A stretch of 64,000 bases of DNA from assembly GCF_021412585.1 (NCBI RefSeq), contig NZ_JAKCMI010000044.1:186001-250000 (forward strand). The letters are read 5' to 3'. The DNA comes from Halomonas alkalisoli (GTDB lineage Bacteria > Pseudomonadota > Gammaproteobacteria > Pseudomonadales > Halomonadaceae). Positions 49,547 to 58,463 of this stretch are shown here, piece by piece; within the stretch, counting starts at the first letter, position 1; each line of letters opens with the position of its first letter. The notes under the pieces were generated by a model. It was not told the DNA's origin. It did no database searches and saw only the letters and a list, made by a program, of their open reading frames with translations. The translations under genes and the position numbers were made by a program.

Positions 49547-50644
49547 TCAGGGCGTCTCCCGTGCCGCCTCGTCCTGCTCGAGAGCCACCGCCGTGACACC
49601 TTCACCCTCCGCGACGAATCCGCCCCCGAGGGTGATCAGGCGCACCGTCTCGGGCAGGCCGGTGACGCGCACCTCCCGGGTGTCGGTCTCCACCAGGCTG
49701 ACACGGGAGATCACGACCCTGTCGTCATCATCCAGGTGCTTTACGCGCAGCCGACCCTCCTCGTCCAGCTCCAGCAGAGCGGGGGAGAAGCGGTGCACGT
49801 CGCGCTCTGGGAGGGTGATGGTCAGGCTGGCGCTGGCGCCGGCGACCCGACGGCGCTCCGGATTGTCGAGGGTTGCCTCGATGTAGTAGGAACGGGTGGC
49901 ATCGTCGGCTCGGCTGGCCACATGGGCCAGTTCGCCGGGGAGCGTGGTGCCATCCAGCAGCCGCACCTCCACGGGCAGGCCGGGTTCGAGGGTCAGGGCG
50001 TCCCGCTGGGAGACCCAGGCGCTGGCGGTGAGCCGGCGGTCGTCGATCAGCCGGCCGTAGGCCTCGCCGACCTGCAGTACGTCGCCAAGCTCCACGTCCA
50101 GGCGGTCGAGAATGCCATCAAAGGGGGCGACGGGGCGCGTTTCATCCAGGGTATGGCGCAGTTCGGCGACATCGGCGGCGGCCATGCTGACGCTGCTCTG
50201 CAGGCGCAGGTACTCGGGCCGGGAGATCAGTTCGCGCCGACGCAGGTCCTCGGCACCGCTCAATTCGGCACGGGCAAGGGTGAGCTGGTCTTCGGCCCTG
50301 GCCAGCTGTGCCTCCAGGGCATCGGTCGACAGGACCAGCAGGGGCTCGCCCGCTTCCACCCTGCTTCCCAGGGAGATCGGCAGTTCCGAGACCCGCCCGG
50401 CCTGGCGGCTGCGGAGTTCCACCTCCCGGGCGGCTACCAGCTGGCCCTGGGCGACCAGGCGCGGTGCATGGGGTGCGGCCTGGCTGAGCCGGTACTCGAC
50501 GCGGGTCGGTGCCGCTTCCCGAGCCGGATCGGCCGGTGGCGCCGACGTCTGGAAGCGCTGCATGTCGCCGAATGCCAACCATAGCAAGAGCACCAGCAGC
50601 AGGGCGGCGGCCAGCAGGTAGGAAAGCGGAGGACGTCTGGGCAT
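49547..50644 (-). CDS. RND efflux periplasmic adaptor (membrane fusion protein)
   Basis: The 365-residue product has an N-terminal hydrophobic segment (YLLAAALLLVLLLWLAF) and the adaptor layout: barrel-sandwich lipoyl-like part (ELRSRQAGRVSELPISLGSRVEAGEPLLVL), coiled coil (AQLARAEDQLTLARAELSGAE) and beta-barrel. It links the RND pump to an outer-membrane channel. The ATG at 50644 is preferred because GGAAGG lies just upstream; one at 50656 would add four residues. Two bases separate it from the pump gene. Confidence 0.9.
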   Translation of the reverse strand: MPRRPPLSYLLAAALLLVLLLWLAFGDMQRFQTSAPPADPAREAAPTRVEYRLSQAAPHAPRLVAQGQLVAAREVELRSRQAGRVSELPISLGSRVEAGEPLLVLSTDALEAQLARAEDQLTLARAELSGAEDLRRRELISRPEYLRLQSSVSMAAADVAELRHTLDETRPVAPFDGILDRLDVELGDVLQVGEAYGRLIDDRRLTASAWVSQRDALTLEPGLPVEVRLLDGTTLPGELAHVASRADDATRSYYIEATLDNPERRRVAGASASLTITLPERDVHRFSPALLELDEEGRLRVKHLDDDDRVVISRVSLVETDTREVRVTGLPETVRLITLGGGFVAEGEGVTAVALEQDEAARETP

Positions 50645-51009
50645 GCGACCTTCCATGGTTTGACGTGACCGGCGAGCGCGGGCCGGTGCGGCCAGGTACA
50701 GGGGGCGATGAATCGCTCAATCTACTGCAAGAACCGGGCTTTGGGCCAATTTCATTCAATCTGTTTCGTTATAGAGTCGGGAGATATCCCTTAAGGTGCC
50801 TATTTTTCGCAATCATTCATCGAAATGAAAGCCTTCCGCAGCGAAACGGTTGGCTATCATGTACGAGACGGCCAGCCGATCGCCTAGCCGGAGGTCGGAT
50901 TGAGTTTTGTGCACTGCAGGCATAACATTCACCGCGTTCCGAATCCGAGCCAGGGTGGCTGTCATGTCGCCCGGCTCATCCTCACGGCGACCAATCCGAA
51001 GGAGCAATG
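50645..51009. promoter_or_regulatory. Divergent promoter region between the RND adaptor and mdh
   Basis: These 365 bases carry no credible gene. A short inverted repeat TTCAT-CGAA-ATGAA lies at 50816-50829, roughly midway. The upstream third is T-rich relative to the surroundings, as expected for promoters. I could not define clear -35/-10 pairs for either gene. Confidence 0.35.
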
Positions 51010-51984
51010 ATGAAAGATCCCGTACGTATTGCCATTACCGGCGGTGCTGGCCAGATCAGCTACTCCCTTATCTTCCGTATCGCGGCTGGCGACATGCTGG
51101 GCCCGGATCAGCCCGTCATTCTCCAGTTGCTCGAGATCACGCCGGCCATGGATGCCCTGAACGGCGTGGTCATGGAAGTGAACGATTGTGCCTTCCCGCT
51201 GGTGCAGGACATCGTCGCCACCGACGATCCCAATGTCGCATTCAAGGATGCCGACTTCGCTCTGCTGGTCGGTGCTCGCCCGCGCGGCCCCGGCATGGAG
51301 CGCAAGGATCTGCTCGAAGCCAACGCCGCTATCTTCTCCGTGCAGGGCAAGGCGCTGAACGACAACGCCAGCCGCGACGTCCGCGTCCTGGTGGTGGGCA
51401 ACCCCGCCAACACCAACGCCCTGATCGCCTCCTGCAACGCGCCGGACCTCAGCCCGCGTCAGTTTACCGCCATGACGCGCCTGGACCACAACCGGGCCCT
51501 GACCCAGCTGGCCCAGAAGACCGGCAAGCGCGTCACCGATGTCGAGAACATGATCATCTGGGGCAACCACAGCGCAACCCAGTACCCGGACCTGGCCCAC
51601 TGCAAGGTGGACGGCAAGGCCGCTTTCGACCTGGTCGAGCGCGACTGGTACGAGAACACCTTTATCCCCGACGTGCAGCAGCGCGGCGCGGCGATCATCA
51701 AGGCGCGCGGTGCCTCTTCCGCCGCTTCTGCCGCCTCCTCCGCCATCGACCACATGCGCGACTGGGCGCTGGGCACCGATGGCGTGGTGAGCATGGCGAT
51801 TCCTTCCGATGGCAGCTACGGCATCGAGAAGGGCATCATCTACTCCTACCCGGTGCGCTGCCAGAACGGCGACTACGAGATCGTCCAGGGTCTCGAGGTC
51901 GACGACTTCAGCCGGGGCCGCATGAAGGCCACCGAAGACGAGCTGCGTGAAGAGCGCGCCGCCGTCGAGCACCTGCTGGGCTGA
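51010..51984 (+). CDS. mdh: Malate dehydrogenase (cytosolic type)
   Basis: The 324-residue enzyme oxidises malate to oxaloacetate with NAD in the citric acid cycle. It has the cofactor motif ITGGAGQISYSL, the substrate-binding loop with ARPRGPGMERKDLL and the catalytic H187 in IIWGNHSAT. This is the type found in Thermus and the eukaryotic cytosol, not the E. coli type. A start at 51010 gives the best spacing to AAGGAG; one at 51007 adds one residue. A strong terminator follows. Confidence 0.95.
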   Translation: MKDPVRIAITGGAGQISYSLIFRIAAGDMLGPDQPVILQLLEITPAMDALNGVVMEVNDCAFPLVQDIVATDDPNVAFKDADFALLVGARPRGPGMERKDLLEANAAIFSVQGKALNDNASRDVRVLVVGNPANTNALIASCNAPDLSPRQFTAMTRLDHNRALTQLAQKTGKRVTDVENMIIWGNHSATQYPDLAHCKVDGKAAFDLVERDWYENTFIPDVQQRGAAIIKARGASSAASAASSAIDHMRDWALGTDGVVSMAIPSDGSYGIEKGIIYSYPVRCQNGDYEIVQGLEVDDFSRGRMKATEDELREERAAVEHLLG

Positions 51985-52005
51985 TCGCTTAGATCGCCGC
52001 ACGAC

Positions 52006-52042
52006 AACGCCCCGACGAGACGCCTCGTCGGGGCGTTTTTTA
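52006..52042 (+). terminator. Intrinsic terminator of mdh
   Basis: AACGCCCCGACGAG and CTCGTCGGGGCGTT make a perfect 14-bp stem with a four-base loop followed by TTTTTAT, 21 bases after the mdh stop. Confidence 0.9.
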
Positions 52043-52330
52043 TTGGTGTCGTGACAGGAAAAACAGCTGTTGGAGCGCTCGGTTCGGCGCTCCGACTCCG
52101 CATCGCGACTGGTGCCGGCAGGCGCCTCGGCGGAGGCCGCAACGTCAGTGGCTATCGCCGGCGCAGGGTGGCACCGCCGGGAGGCCTTCGGCCTCCAGTC
52201 GTGAGCTGAAGCTTCCTCCAACAGCGGTGTAGCACCGTCGGTGGAAAGAGTCGCTGTTGGAGCGCTGGTCCCCATCGCGACTGGCGCCGGTAGGCGCCCC
52301 GGTGAAGGCCACCGTCAATGCGAGCGAACG
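52043..52330. repeat. Repeat units of the GCTGTTGGAG family between mdh and the HAD gene
   Basis: One complete unit runs from GCTGTTGGAG (52066-52075) to CTCCAACAGC (52216-52225), perfect inverted ends 160 bases apart. It contains GGTGCC...GGCGCC and a GGAGGCC-TTC-GGCCTCC hairpin. A second, truncated unit starts at 52253. These belong to the family seen at 16423-16900; here the ends match each other exactly but differ from the TTGTAGGAG ends there. No gene is credible. Confidence 0.8.
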
Positions 52331-52987
52331 TCAATCCCGCAGGCTGATGATCCGCCAGCCTTTCTGCTCGGCCACTTCACGCAGGGTGTCGTCCGGGTCG
52401 ACGGCAACCGGGTGGTCGACAAGCTCCAGTAGCGGCAGGTCGTTGTGAGAGTCGCTGTAGAACCAGGAGCCGTCCAGGGTCAGGTCCTTGTCGGCCAGCC
52501 ACTCCTCCAGTCGTTTCACCTTGCCTTCTCTATAGCTGGGCGTGCCGCTCACCTTGCCGGTATAACGGCCGTCGACCACTTCCGGTTCCACGGCGATCAG
52601 ATGGTCGATGCCCAGGCGTTCGGCAATAGGGCCGGTGATGAAGCGGTTGGTGGCGGTGACGATCAGCAGGGTGTCGCCCCGGGTGCGATGCCGGGCGACC
52701 AGCTCCTCGCCCTTGGCCAGGATGTGGGGTTCGATCTTGCTGGCCATGAACTGCTGGTGCCAGGCGGCCAGCTGTTCGGGGGTATTGTCGACCAGGGGTT
52801 GCAGTGCCACGGCGAGAAACGCATGGATATCCAGCGTGCCGGCATCGTAGTCGGCCATGAAGCGGTCATTGGCTTCCCGGTAGGCCTGTGGGTCCACGGC
52901 GCCCTGTTCCAGCAGGAACTCGCCCCAGGCGTGGTCGCTGTCGATGGACAGCAGGGTGTTGTCCAGGTCGAAGATGGCCAGACTCAC
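52331..52987 (-). CDS. HAD-IB family phosphatase, possible histidinol-phosphatase (HisN-like)
   Basis: The 218-residue protein has HAD motif I (FDLDNTLL, D7 and D9), motif II (LIVTATNRF) and the late SDSHNDLPLLE metal motif, the layout of SerB-like phosphatases. In Pseudomonas aeruginosa the equivalent gene beside rppH and ptsP (PA0335) was identified as the histidinol-phosphate phosphatase. The same neighbourhood holds here, so that role is a reasonable guess; phosphoserine is another candidate. Confidence 0.75.
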   Translation of the reverse strand: MSLAIFDLDNTLLSIDSDHAWGEFLLEQGAVDPQAYREANDRFMADYDAGTLDIHAFLAVALQPLVDNTPEQLAAWHQQFMASKIEPHILAKGEELVARHRTRGDTLLIVTATNRFITGPIAERLGIDHLIAVEPEVVDGRYTGKVSGTPSYREGKVKRLEEWLADKDLTLDGSWFYSDSHNDLPLLELVDHPVAVDPDDTLREVAEQKGWRIISLRD

Positions 52988-53227
52988 GGCTTACCTCTTT
53001 CGATTGTTGAATGCATGGCTGAATGAAACGCAGCGTCAGATAACGGCTGCATTTTGTAAAAGTCCGGGATTATGTCAGACATCGGACGCCGGTGCTAAGC
53101 CACGGGCGGCGCTGCTTTCCTCTTCCTGTGTGCCGGTCGCGGCAGGGGCTGCCACTTTGTTGTATTGATGCACTTCACGGCATTGTGGAAGAATGGCTGT
53201 CAATGATGAATTCACAAGGTGACGTCC

Positions 53228-53719
53228 GTGATCGACGCTGACGGCTTTCGCCCCAACGTTGGCATCATCATCGCCAACGGCCAAGGGCAGCTGCTTTGGG
53301 CGCGTCGGGTGGGACAGAATGCGTGGCAGTTTCCCCAGGGAGGCATCAAGTCAACCGAAACACCGCAACAGGCCCTCTATCGCGAGCTGGAAGAGGAAAT
53401 CGGCCTGACTGCCGATGACGTCGAATTGCTTGCCTGTACCCGGGGATGGTTGCGCTATCGCCTGCCGCGACGCATGGTTCGCATGCATTCCAGGCCGGTC
53501 TGTATCGGCCAGAAGCAGAAATGGTTCCTGCTGCGGATACGCTGCCAGGAAAATCGTATTTGCATGGATCGCTCGGAGAAGCCCGAATTCGATGGCTGGC
53601 GCTGGGTCAGTTACTGGTATCCGCTGGGCCAGGTAGTACCCTTCAAGCGTGAGGTCTACCGTCGCGCCTTGAGAGAGTTGTCGCCTCGGGCTCAGCGGTT
53701 GGCGCTGGAGGGGCGCTGA
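53228..53719 (+). CDS. rppH: RNA pyrophosphohydrolase
   Basis: RppH removes pyrophosphate from mRNA 5' ends, starting decay. The 163-residue protein carries the Nudix box GGIKSTETPQQALYRELEEEIGL and the conserved PVCIGQKQKWFLL and EFDGWRWVSYWYP stretches. The GTG at 53228 is preferred: MIDADGFRPNVG then matches the E. coli start MIDDDGYRPNVG, and AAGGTG sits six bases upstream. An earlier GTG at 53219 would add three residues. Confidence 0.94.
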   Translation: MIDADGFRPNVGIIIANGQGQLLWARRVGQNAWQFPQGGIKSTETPQQALYRELEEEIGLTADDVELLACTRGWLRYRLPRRMVRMHSRPVCIGQKQKWFLLRIRCQENRICMDRSEKPEFDGWRWVSYWYPLGQVVPFKREVYRRALRELSPRAQRLALEGR

Positions 53720-53819
53720 TGCACAGACGGCGGCATGGCCGGGATGGGCCAGATCGCTTCGATGGTGTCGATGGCACTTTTTCGCATCGATTTCCTCAGC
53801 TAGGCGGGAGATGAGAACA

Positions 53820-56099
53820 ATGGAAAGCAAGACGCCGATGCTCGAGGTTCTGCGACGGGTCATCCAGGAGGTGAACGGGGCGCGCAATCTGGATGCAGCC
53901 CTGGCCACCATGGTGCGTCGTATCCGCAAGGCCATGCACACCGATGTGTGCTCCTTCTACCTCTTCGACCCCGAGATCGAGGAGCTGGTGTTGATGGAGA
54001 CCATCGGTCTCCACAGCCGCGCCGTGGGGCGGGTCAGTCTGCGTGTCGGGGAAGGCCTGGTAGGGCTGGTGGCGGAGCGGGAGGAGCCGCTCAATCTCGA
54101 GGATGCGCCGGCTCACCCCCGCTTCCGCTACTTCGAAGCGACCGGCGAGGAGCGCTATTCGAGTTTCCTCGGGGTGCCGATCATCCATCAGCGCCGCATG
54201 CTGGGCGTACTGGTGGTACAGCAGAGCGAAAAGCGCCGCTATGACGAGGAAGACGAAGCCTTCCTCATTACCATGGGGGCGCAGCTGGCCGGCGTGCTGG
54301 CCCATGCCCTGGCCACCGGCAGCCTGACCCGGCCGAGCCTGCCGGGCGGGCAGGCGCTGTTCACCGGGGTTGCCGCATCGCCAGGCATGGCTATCGGCGA
54401 GATCGTGGTCATCGCCCCGCCGGCGGACCTGAACAGCGTGCCGGATCTGGTGCCGACCGACGTCGAGCACGAGATAAGCCGCCTTCGCGTGGCCATCGGC
54501 CGCGTCCGCGAAGAGATCAAGGCCGCCGGGGAGCGCCTGGCCAACCGGATTTCCGCCCAGGAGCTGGCGCTGTTCGAGGTCTATCAGCAGATGCTCAGCG
54601 AGGCGGCGCTCTCCCAGGAGGTCGAGAAGCGCATCCGCGAGGGGCAGTGGGCACCGGGGGCGTTGGCCGATGTGGTGCGCCGCCATGTGCAGTATCTCGA
54701 GCGGGTCGACGACGACTATCTCAGGGAGCGCGCCGCCGATGTGCGCGACCTGGGGCGCCGTGTGCTGGCCCACCTCCAGGAAGAGACTCCTCAGGTCCCC
54801 GATGTCTTTCCCGAAAGCACCATCCTGGTGGGCGACGAAATCAGCGTCGCCACCCTGGGCGAGGTGCCGCGGGAACGTCTCGCCGGGCTGGTTTCCGTGC
54901 GCGGCTCCAGTACCTCCCACGTGGCCATCATCGCCCGGGCCATGGGCATTCCCACCGTGCTCGGCATGGTCGACCTGCCCTTGCCGCGGCTCTCCGGCGC
55001 CAGGGTAGTGCTGGACGGTCACCGGGGGCGGCTCTTCGTGCGCCCGTCGGAAGAACTGGAGGGTCGCTACCGCAGCCTGATCGCCGAGGAAGAGGCGCTG
55101 ACCGAGGTGCTGGAGCATGAGCAGGACCTGCCCAGCGAAACCCCCGACGGCCATGTCATGCCGCTGATGGTCAATACCGGGCTGGCCATCGATATGGCCG
55201 TATCGCTGAAGAAGCGGATCAGCGGTGTCGGCCTGTATCGCACCGAAGTGCCGTTCATGATTGCCGAGCGCTTTCCCGGCGAGCAGGAGCAGGCTCGGCT
55301 CTACCGCGACCAGTTGGAAAGCTTCTCGCCTCTGCCGGTGGTCATGCGCACCCTGGACATCGGCGGCGACAAGGACCTGCCCTACTTCCCCATCGAGGAG
55401 GCCAACCCCTTCCTCGGCTGGCGCGGCATTCGGGTCACGCTGGATCACCCGGAAGTCCTGATGGTGCAGCTGCGTGCGATGCTGCGTGCCTCCTGCGGCC
55501 TGGATAACCTGCAGGTACTGCTGCCGATGGTGACCAATGTCGACGAGGTCGACGACGCCCTGAAGCTGCTGGACCGGGCCATTCGCGAGCTGGGCGAGGA
55601 GGGTGTGGTGGCGAAGCGTCCGCTGGTCGGCGTCATGCTGGAAGTGCCGGCGACGCTCTACCAGCTCGATGCCCTGGCCGAGCGAGCCGATTTCTTCTCG
55701 GTGGGAAGCAACGACCTGACCCAATACCTGCTGGCAGTGGATCGCAACAACCCCAGGGTTGCCGATCTCTACGATGCCTGCCATCCGGCGGTGCTCTCGG
55801 CCATGTCCCGGCTGGCGGAGGAGTCGGCCAGGCTGAAAAAGCCAATTTCGGTGTGCGGCGAGCTGGCCGGTGATCCGGCGGGTGCACTGCTGTTGATGGG
55901 GATGGGGTTCGATGCGCTGTCCATGAATGCGCCAAGCCTGCCCCGCGTACGCGCCGCCATTCGCCGGGTTTCACTGACAGCGGCACAGGCCCTGGTGCAG
56001 GAGACCCTGGCCCTGAACACGCCCGGAGCGGTGCGTAGCCATCTCTTTTCTCGGCTCAGCGAATGGCAGCTGGCTCACCTGCTGCCGCCACGGGACTGA
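53820..56099 (+). CDS. ptsP: Phosphoenolpyruvate-protein phosphotransferase with GAF domain (nitrogen PTS enzyme I)
   Basis: PtsP passes phosphate from PEP to NPr in the regulatory nitrogen PTS. The 759-residue protein has an N-terminal GAF domain (about 10-160: LVLMETIGLHSRAVG), a PEP-utilising N domain, the swivelling domain with active-site H367 (SSTSHVAIIARAMGIPT) and the C-terminal PEP-binding barrel (RTLDIGGDKDLP, SVGSNDLTQYLLAVDR). The ATG at 53820 has GGGAG about nine bases upstream; another at 53811 adds three residues. It follows rppH as in Pseudomonas. Confidence 0.94.
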   Translation: MESKTPMLEVLRRVIQEVNGARNLDAALATMVRRIRKAMHTDVCSFYLFDPEIEELVLMETIGLHSRAVGRVSLRVGEGLVGLVAEREEPLNLEDAPAHPRFRYFEATGEERYSSFLGVPIIHQRRMLGVLVVQQSEKRRYDEEDEAFLITMGAQLAGVLAHALATGSLTRPSLPGGQALFTGVAASPGMAIGEIVVIAPPADLNSVPDLVPTDVEHEISRLRVAIGRVREEIKAAGERLANRISAQELALFEVYQQMLSEAALSQEVEKRIREGQWAPGALADVVRRHVQYLERVDDDYLRERAADVRDLGRRVLAHLQEETPQVPDVFPESTILVGDEISVATLGEVPRERLAGLVSVRGSSTSHVAIIARAMGIPTVLGMVDLPLPRLSGARVVLDGHRGRLFVRPSEELEGRYRSLIAEEEALTEVLEHEQDLPSETPDGHVMPLMVNTGLAIDMAVSLKKRISGVGLYRTEVPFMIAERFPGEQEQARLYRDQLESFSPLPVVMRTLDIGGDKDLPYFPIEEANPFLGWRGIRVTLDHPEVLMVQLRAMLRASCGLDNLQVLLPMVTNVDEVDDALKLLDRAIRELGEEGVVAKRPLVGVMLEVPATLYQLDALAERADFFSVGSNDLTQYLLAVDRNNPRVADLYDACHPAVLSAMSRLAEESARLKKPISVCGELAGDPAGALLLMGMGFDALSMNAPSLPRVRAAIRRVSLTAAQALVQETLALNTPGAVRSHLFSRLSEWQLAHLLPPRD

Positions 56100-56108
56100 A
56101 AGCGCCAC

Positions 56109-56885
56109 ATGTGCCTGATTGCCTTTGACTATCGTCCGGACAGCCGCTTTCCGCTGCGGCTGGTTGCCAACCGCGACGAGTTCCATCAGCGTCCTTCGGC
56201 CCCCCTGGGGCCCTGGCAGGAGACCCCCGATATCATCGGCGGTCGCGACCTGGAGGCTGGCGGGAGCTGGCTGGCGGTTCATCGACGCGGTCGCTTCGCC
56301 GCCGTCACCAACGTGCGTGATCCCGAGCTCAAGGTTACCGCCGACGCCCCCAGCCGTGGCCAGCTGGTCCGCGAGGCGCTGGAGTGCGCCGATCTTGCCG
56401 ACTGGCTGAGGAAACTCGCCGACGGCGATGGCTGGCGCTATGCCGGCTTCAATCTGTTGGCCGGCGAGGTGGGCCGGCTCTGGCACCTGCACCGGGGGCG
56501 TGATCGCCTTGTGCTCGACGTCGTCACACCCGGCGTCCATGGGCTCTCCAACGCAGGGTTGAACACCGCCTGGCCGAAGCTGATCAAGGCACGCCAAGGG
56601 GTGGTCGAGGCGCTACGCCGCGGTCACTGGCCCGACGACGCCCTGGCAGCTCTGGCCGATGCGGGTCGGGCCGAGGACGACCAGCTGCCCGATACCGGCA
56701 TCAGCCTGGAGCTCGAGCGTATGCTCTCGGCCCCCTTCATCATTGGTGAGCAGTACGGTACCCGTGCCATGAGCTGGCTGGAGTGGGATGCCGAGCGCGC
56801 CGCCATTCGTATGGGAGAGCGCCGCTTCGGTCCCGGCGGCATCCTTCAGGGAGAGAGCGAGGAGAACGTGGTGCTTGCCCGCTAG
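56109..56885 (+). CDS. NRDE-family (TANGO2-like) protein
   Basis: The 258-residue protein begins MCLIAFDY and has N21-R22-D23-E24, the motif that names the family. Its first residues place C2 near the NRDE motif, reminiscent of N-terminal nucleophile hydrolases. The eukaryotic relative TANGO2 is linked to heme and lipid handling, but the bacterial function is not established. It lies nine bases after ptsP and may share its transcript. Confidence 0.85.
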   Translation: MCLIAFDYRPDSRFPLRLVANRDEFHQRPSAPLGPWQETPDIIGGRDLEAGGSWLAVHRRGRFAAVTNVRDPELKVTADAPSRGQLVREALECADLADWLRKLADGDGWRYAGFNLLAGEVGRLWHLHRGRDRLVLDVVTPGVHGLSNAGLNTAWPKLIKARQGVVEALRRGHWPDDALAALADAGRAEDDQLPDTGISLELERMLSAPFIIGEQYGTRAMSWLEWDAERAAIRMGERRFGPGGILQGESEENVVLAR

Positions 56886-56986
56886 TGGCCTGGTTGTTCT
56901 GTGAGAACGGTCGTTCTGTGCCGTCATGACAGCTGTACCCGAGGGGCGTACACTTTAGTAATCGACGTGTTATCACAGGGATAAGA

Positions 56987-58375
56987 ATGCCCCCCGCTAT
57001 TCACAAGGATCGCCTCTGGTCGCATCTTGTCTGGCCGCTGCTCTGGCCACTGCTGCTGGCTCAGTTGCTGTTGGTGCTGCTCTGCCTGGCGGTTGGACTC
57101 TTTCTCTGGCTGGCCACGCCCGACCCCACCTCCTGGGCGGCATCCGGCTGGCTGCTGTTGACCCTGTTGGTCGGCACCACGCTGACCACGGCGGCCTTCC
57201 TGCTGCAGCTGCGTCACCGGCTGCGGGAGTGTGACGCGCAGATGGAAGACGGGCTGAAACGTGTAGAGCGGCTGCTGCTCGAGGCCGATCAGATATTGCC
57301 CAGCTGGCTTGCCCCCCCGGTGTTGTCCGTGTCCGAGCAGGACTCTCCTGCCACGCGCCTGGAAAAGCTTCAGGCAAGCGTGGCCCAGCTGCATGCTCGT
57401 CTGTGCCAGGCGCCTGATCTGGCTGGCCTGCTGCTCTCCGTGCCGCGTCCGGCACTGCTGCTCTATCAAGGGCGTATCGTTGGCGCCAACCTGGCCATGG
57501 AGCGGCTGCTGGGGGAGCGCGCCGAGGCGCTTGAGGGGCAGGGCTCCGAAACCCGGTTGCGCAGAATGCCGGAGCGTGACGGCAAAGCCGCTGAAATGCA
57601 GGTGCTCGATGCGCAGCAGAGTTGGCGTCAGCTGGAGGTGGAGCACTTCGAAGCCCAGGATTACCAGCTGCTGCTGTTCGATGACCCCCACGACAGGCTG
57701 CCCCAGTTGGGGGGGCTGGTTGCCGCTCGTGAGCGTGCCCGGGAGGAATCCCGGCTCAAGTCGCGCTACCTGACGCTGTTGCAGCGTGAACTGGAGCCGC
57801 TGCTGACCGACCTGGCAGAGGGAATGAAAAGCGCAGACGGTCACCTTGCGCCAGGCCATCTCGACGAACTGCGCGAGCGCATGGCCGAAGTCACGCTGCT
57901 GGTGAGGAGCCTTGCCGGTGAGGGCGTGGACGAGGAAGCCCCCGATGGCTTGCTCGTCTCTGGCCCGGCTTTGCCGCTGCGTGTCCTGATCGTCGACGAC
58001 GGGCCGGTCAACCGCATGCTGGCGAGCCAGGTACTGGAAGGGCAGGGCTTTGAGGTCGACTGCGTGGCCAGCGGCCAGGAAGCGTTGAAGCACCAAGATG
58101 GCCAGGCCTACGATCTGGTGCTGATGGATATCTTCATGCCGGACATGGATGGCCTGGAGGCGGCTCGGCGCTGGCGTGAGCTGGAGGCCGGTGACCCCGA
58201 GGGCTCCCGCAGTGTGCTGGTCGCCCTTACCGCCAATGCCAGCGAAGAGGACCGCCGCCGCTTCCGCGAGGCGGGCATGGACGACTATCTGGCCAAGCCC
58301 TATGGGCCCCGGGCCCTGATCGACCTGCTGCGCTATTGGCGTCCCGATGCCTTCGGGGAGGCCGCTAACCCCTGA
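56987..58375 (+). CDS. Membrane signalling protein with PAS-like region, degenerate HisKA and receiver domain
   Basis: The 462-residue product has two N-terminal membrane segments (about 13-43 and 50-74), a PAS-like region (about 150-235) and a C-terminal receiver domain (331-450: D337/D338 in LIVDD, phospho-acceptor D381, T415, K437). Between them, YLTLLQRELEPLL at 261-273 looks like a HisKA helix in which the phosphorylated histidine is replaced by R267, and no ATPase domain is present. It is thus probably a pseudo-kinase or a receiver-only output protein. Its ATG at 56987 gives a plausible first helix. The partner kinase is unknown. Confidence 0.75.
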   Translation: MPPAIHKDRLWSHLVWPLLWPLLLAQLLLVLLCLAVGLFLWLATPDPTSWAASGWLLLTLLVGTTLTTAAFLLQLRHRLRECDAQMEDGLKRVERLLLEADQILPSWLAPPVLSVSEQDSPATRLEKLQASVAQLHARLCQAPDLAGLLLSVPRPALLLYQGRIVGANLAMERLLGERAEALEGQGSETRLRRMPERDGKAAEMQVLDAQQSWRQLEVEHFEAQDYQLLLFDDPHDRLPQLGGLVAARERAREESRLKSRYLTLLQRELEPLLTDLAEGMKSADGHLAPGHLDELRERMAEVTLLVRSLAGEGVDEEAPDGLLVSGPALPLRVLIVDDGPVNRMLASQVLEGQGFEVDCVASGQEALKHQDGQAYDLVLMDIFMPDMDGLEAARRWRELEAGDPEGSRSVLVALTANASEEDRRRFREAGMDDYLAKPYGPRALIDLLRYWRPDAFGEAANP

Positions 58376-58463
58376 TGCTTCCGGTCAGGCTGCGGAGATA
58401 TGACTTGGCTGCGTTCCATCGCCCTGCTGAAAGAGACAGGGCTTCTTCTTTGAGGTAACGGTT

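Noticed and set aside
47331..49886. 851-residue open frame antisense to the RND transporter
   Set aside because: Shadow of a conserved gene, with no motif of its own.
53796..55784. 662-residue open frame antisense to ptsP
   Set aside because: Composition is typical of an antisense shadow (rich in H, Q, R, G) and ptsP on the other strand is fully conserved.
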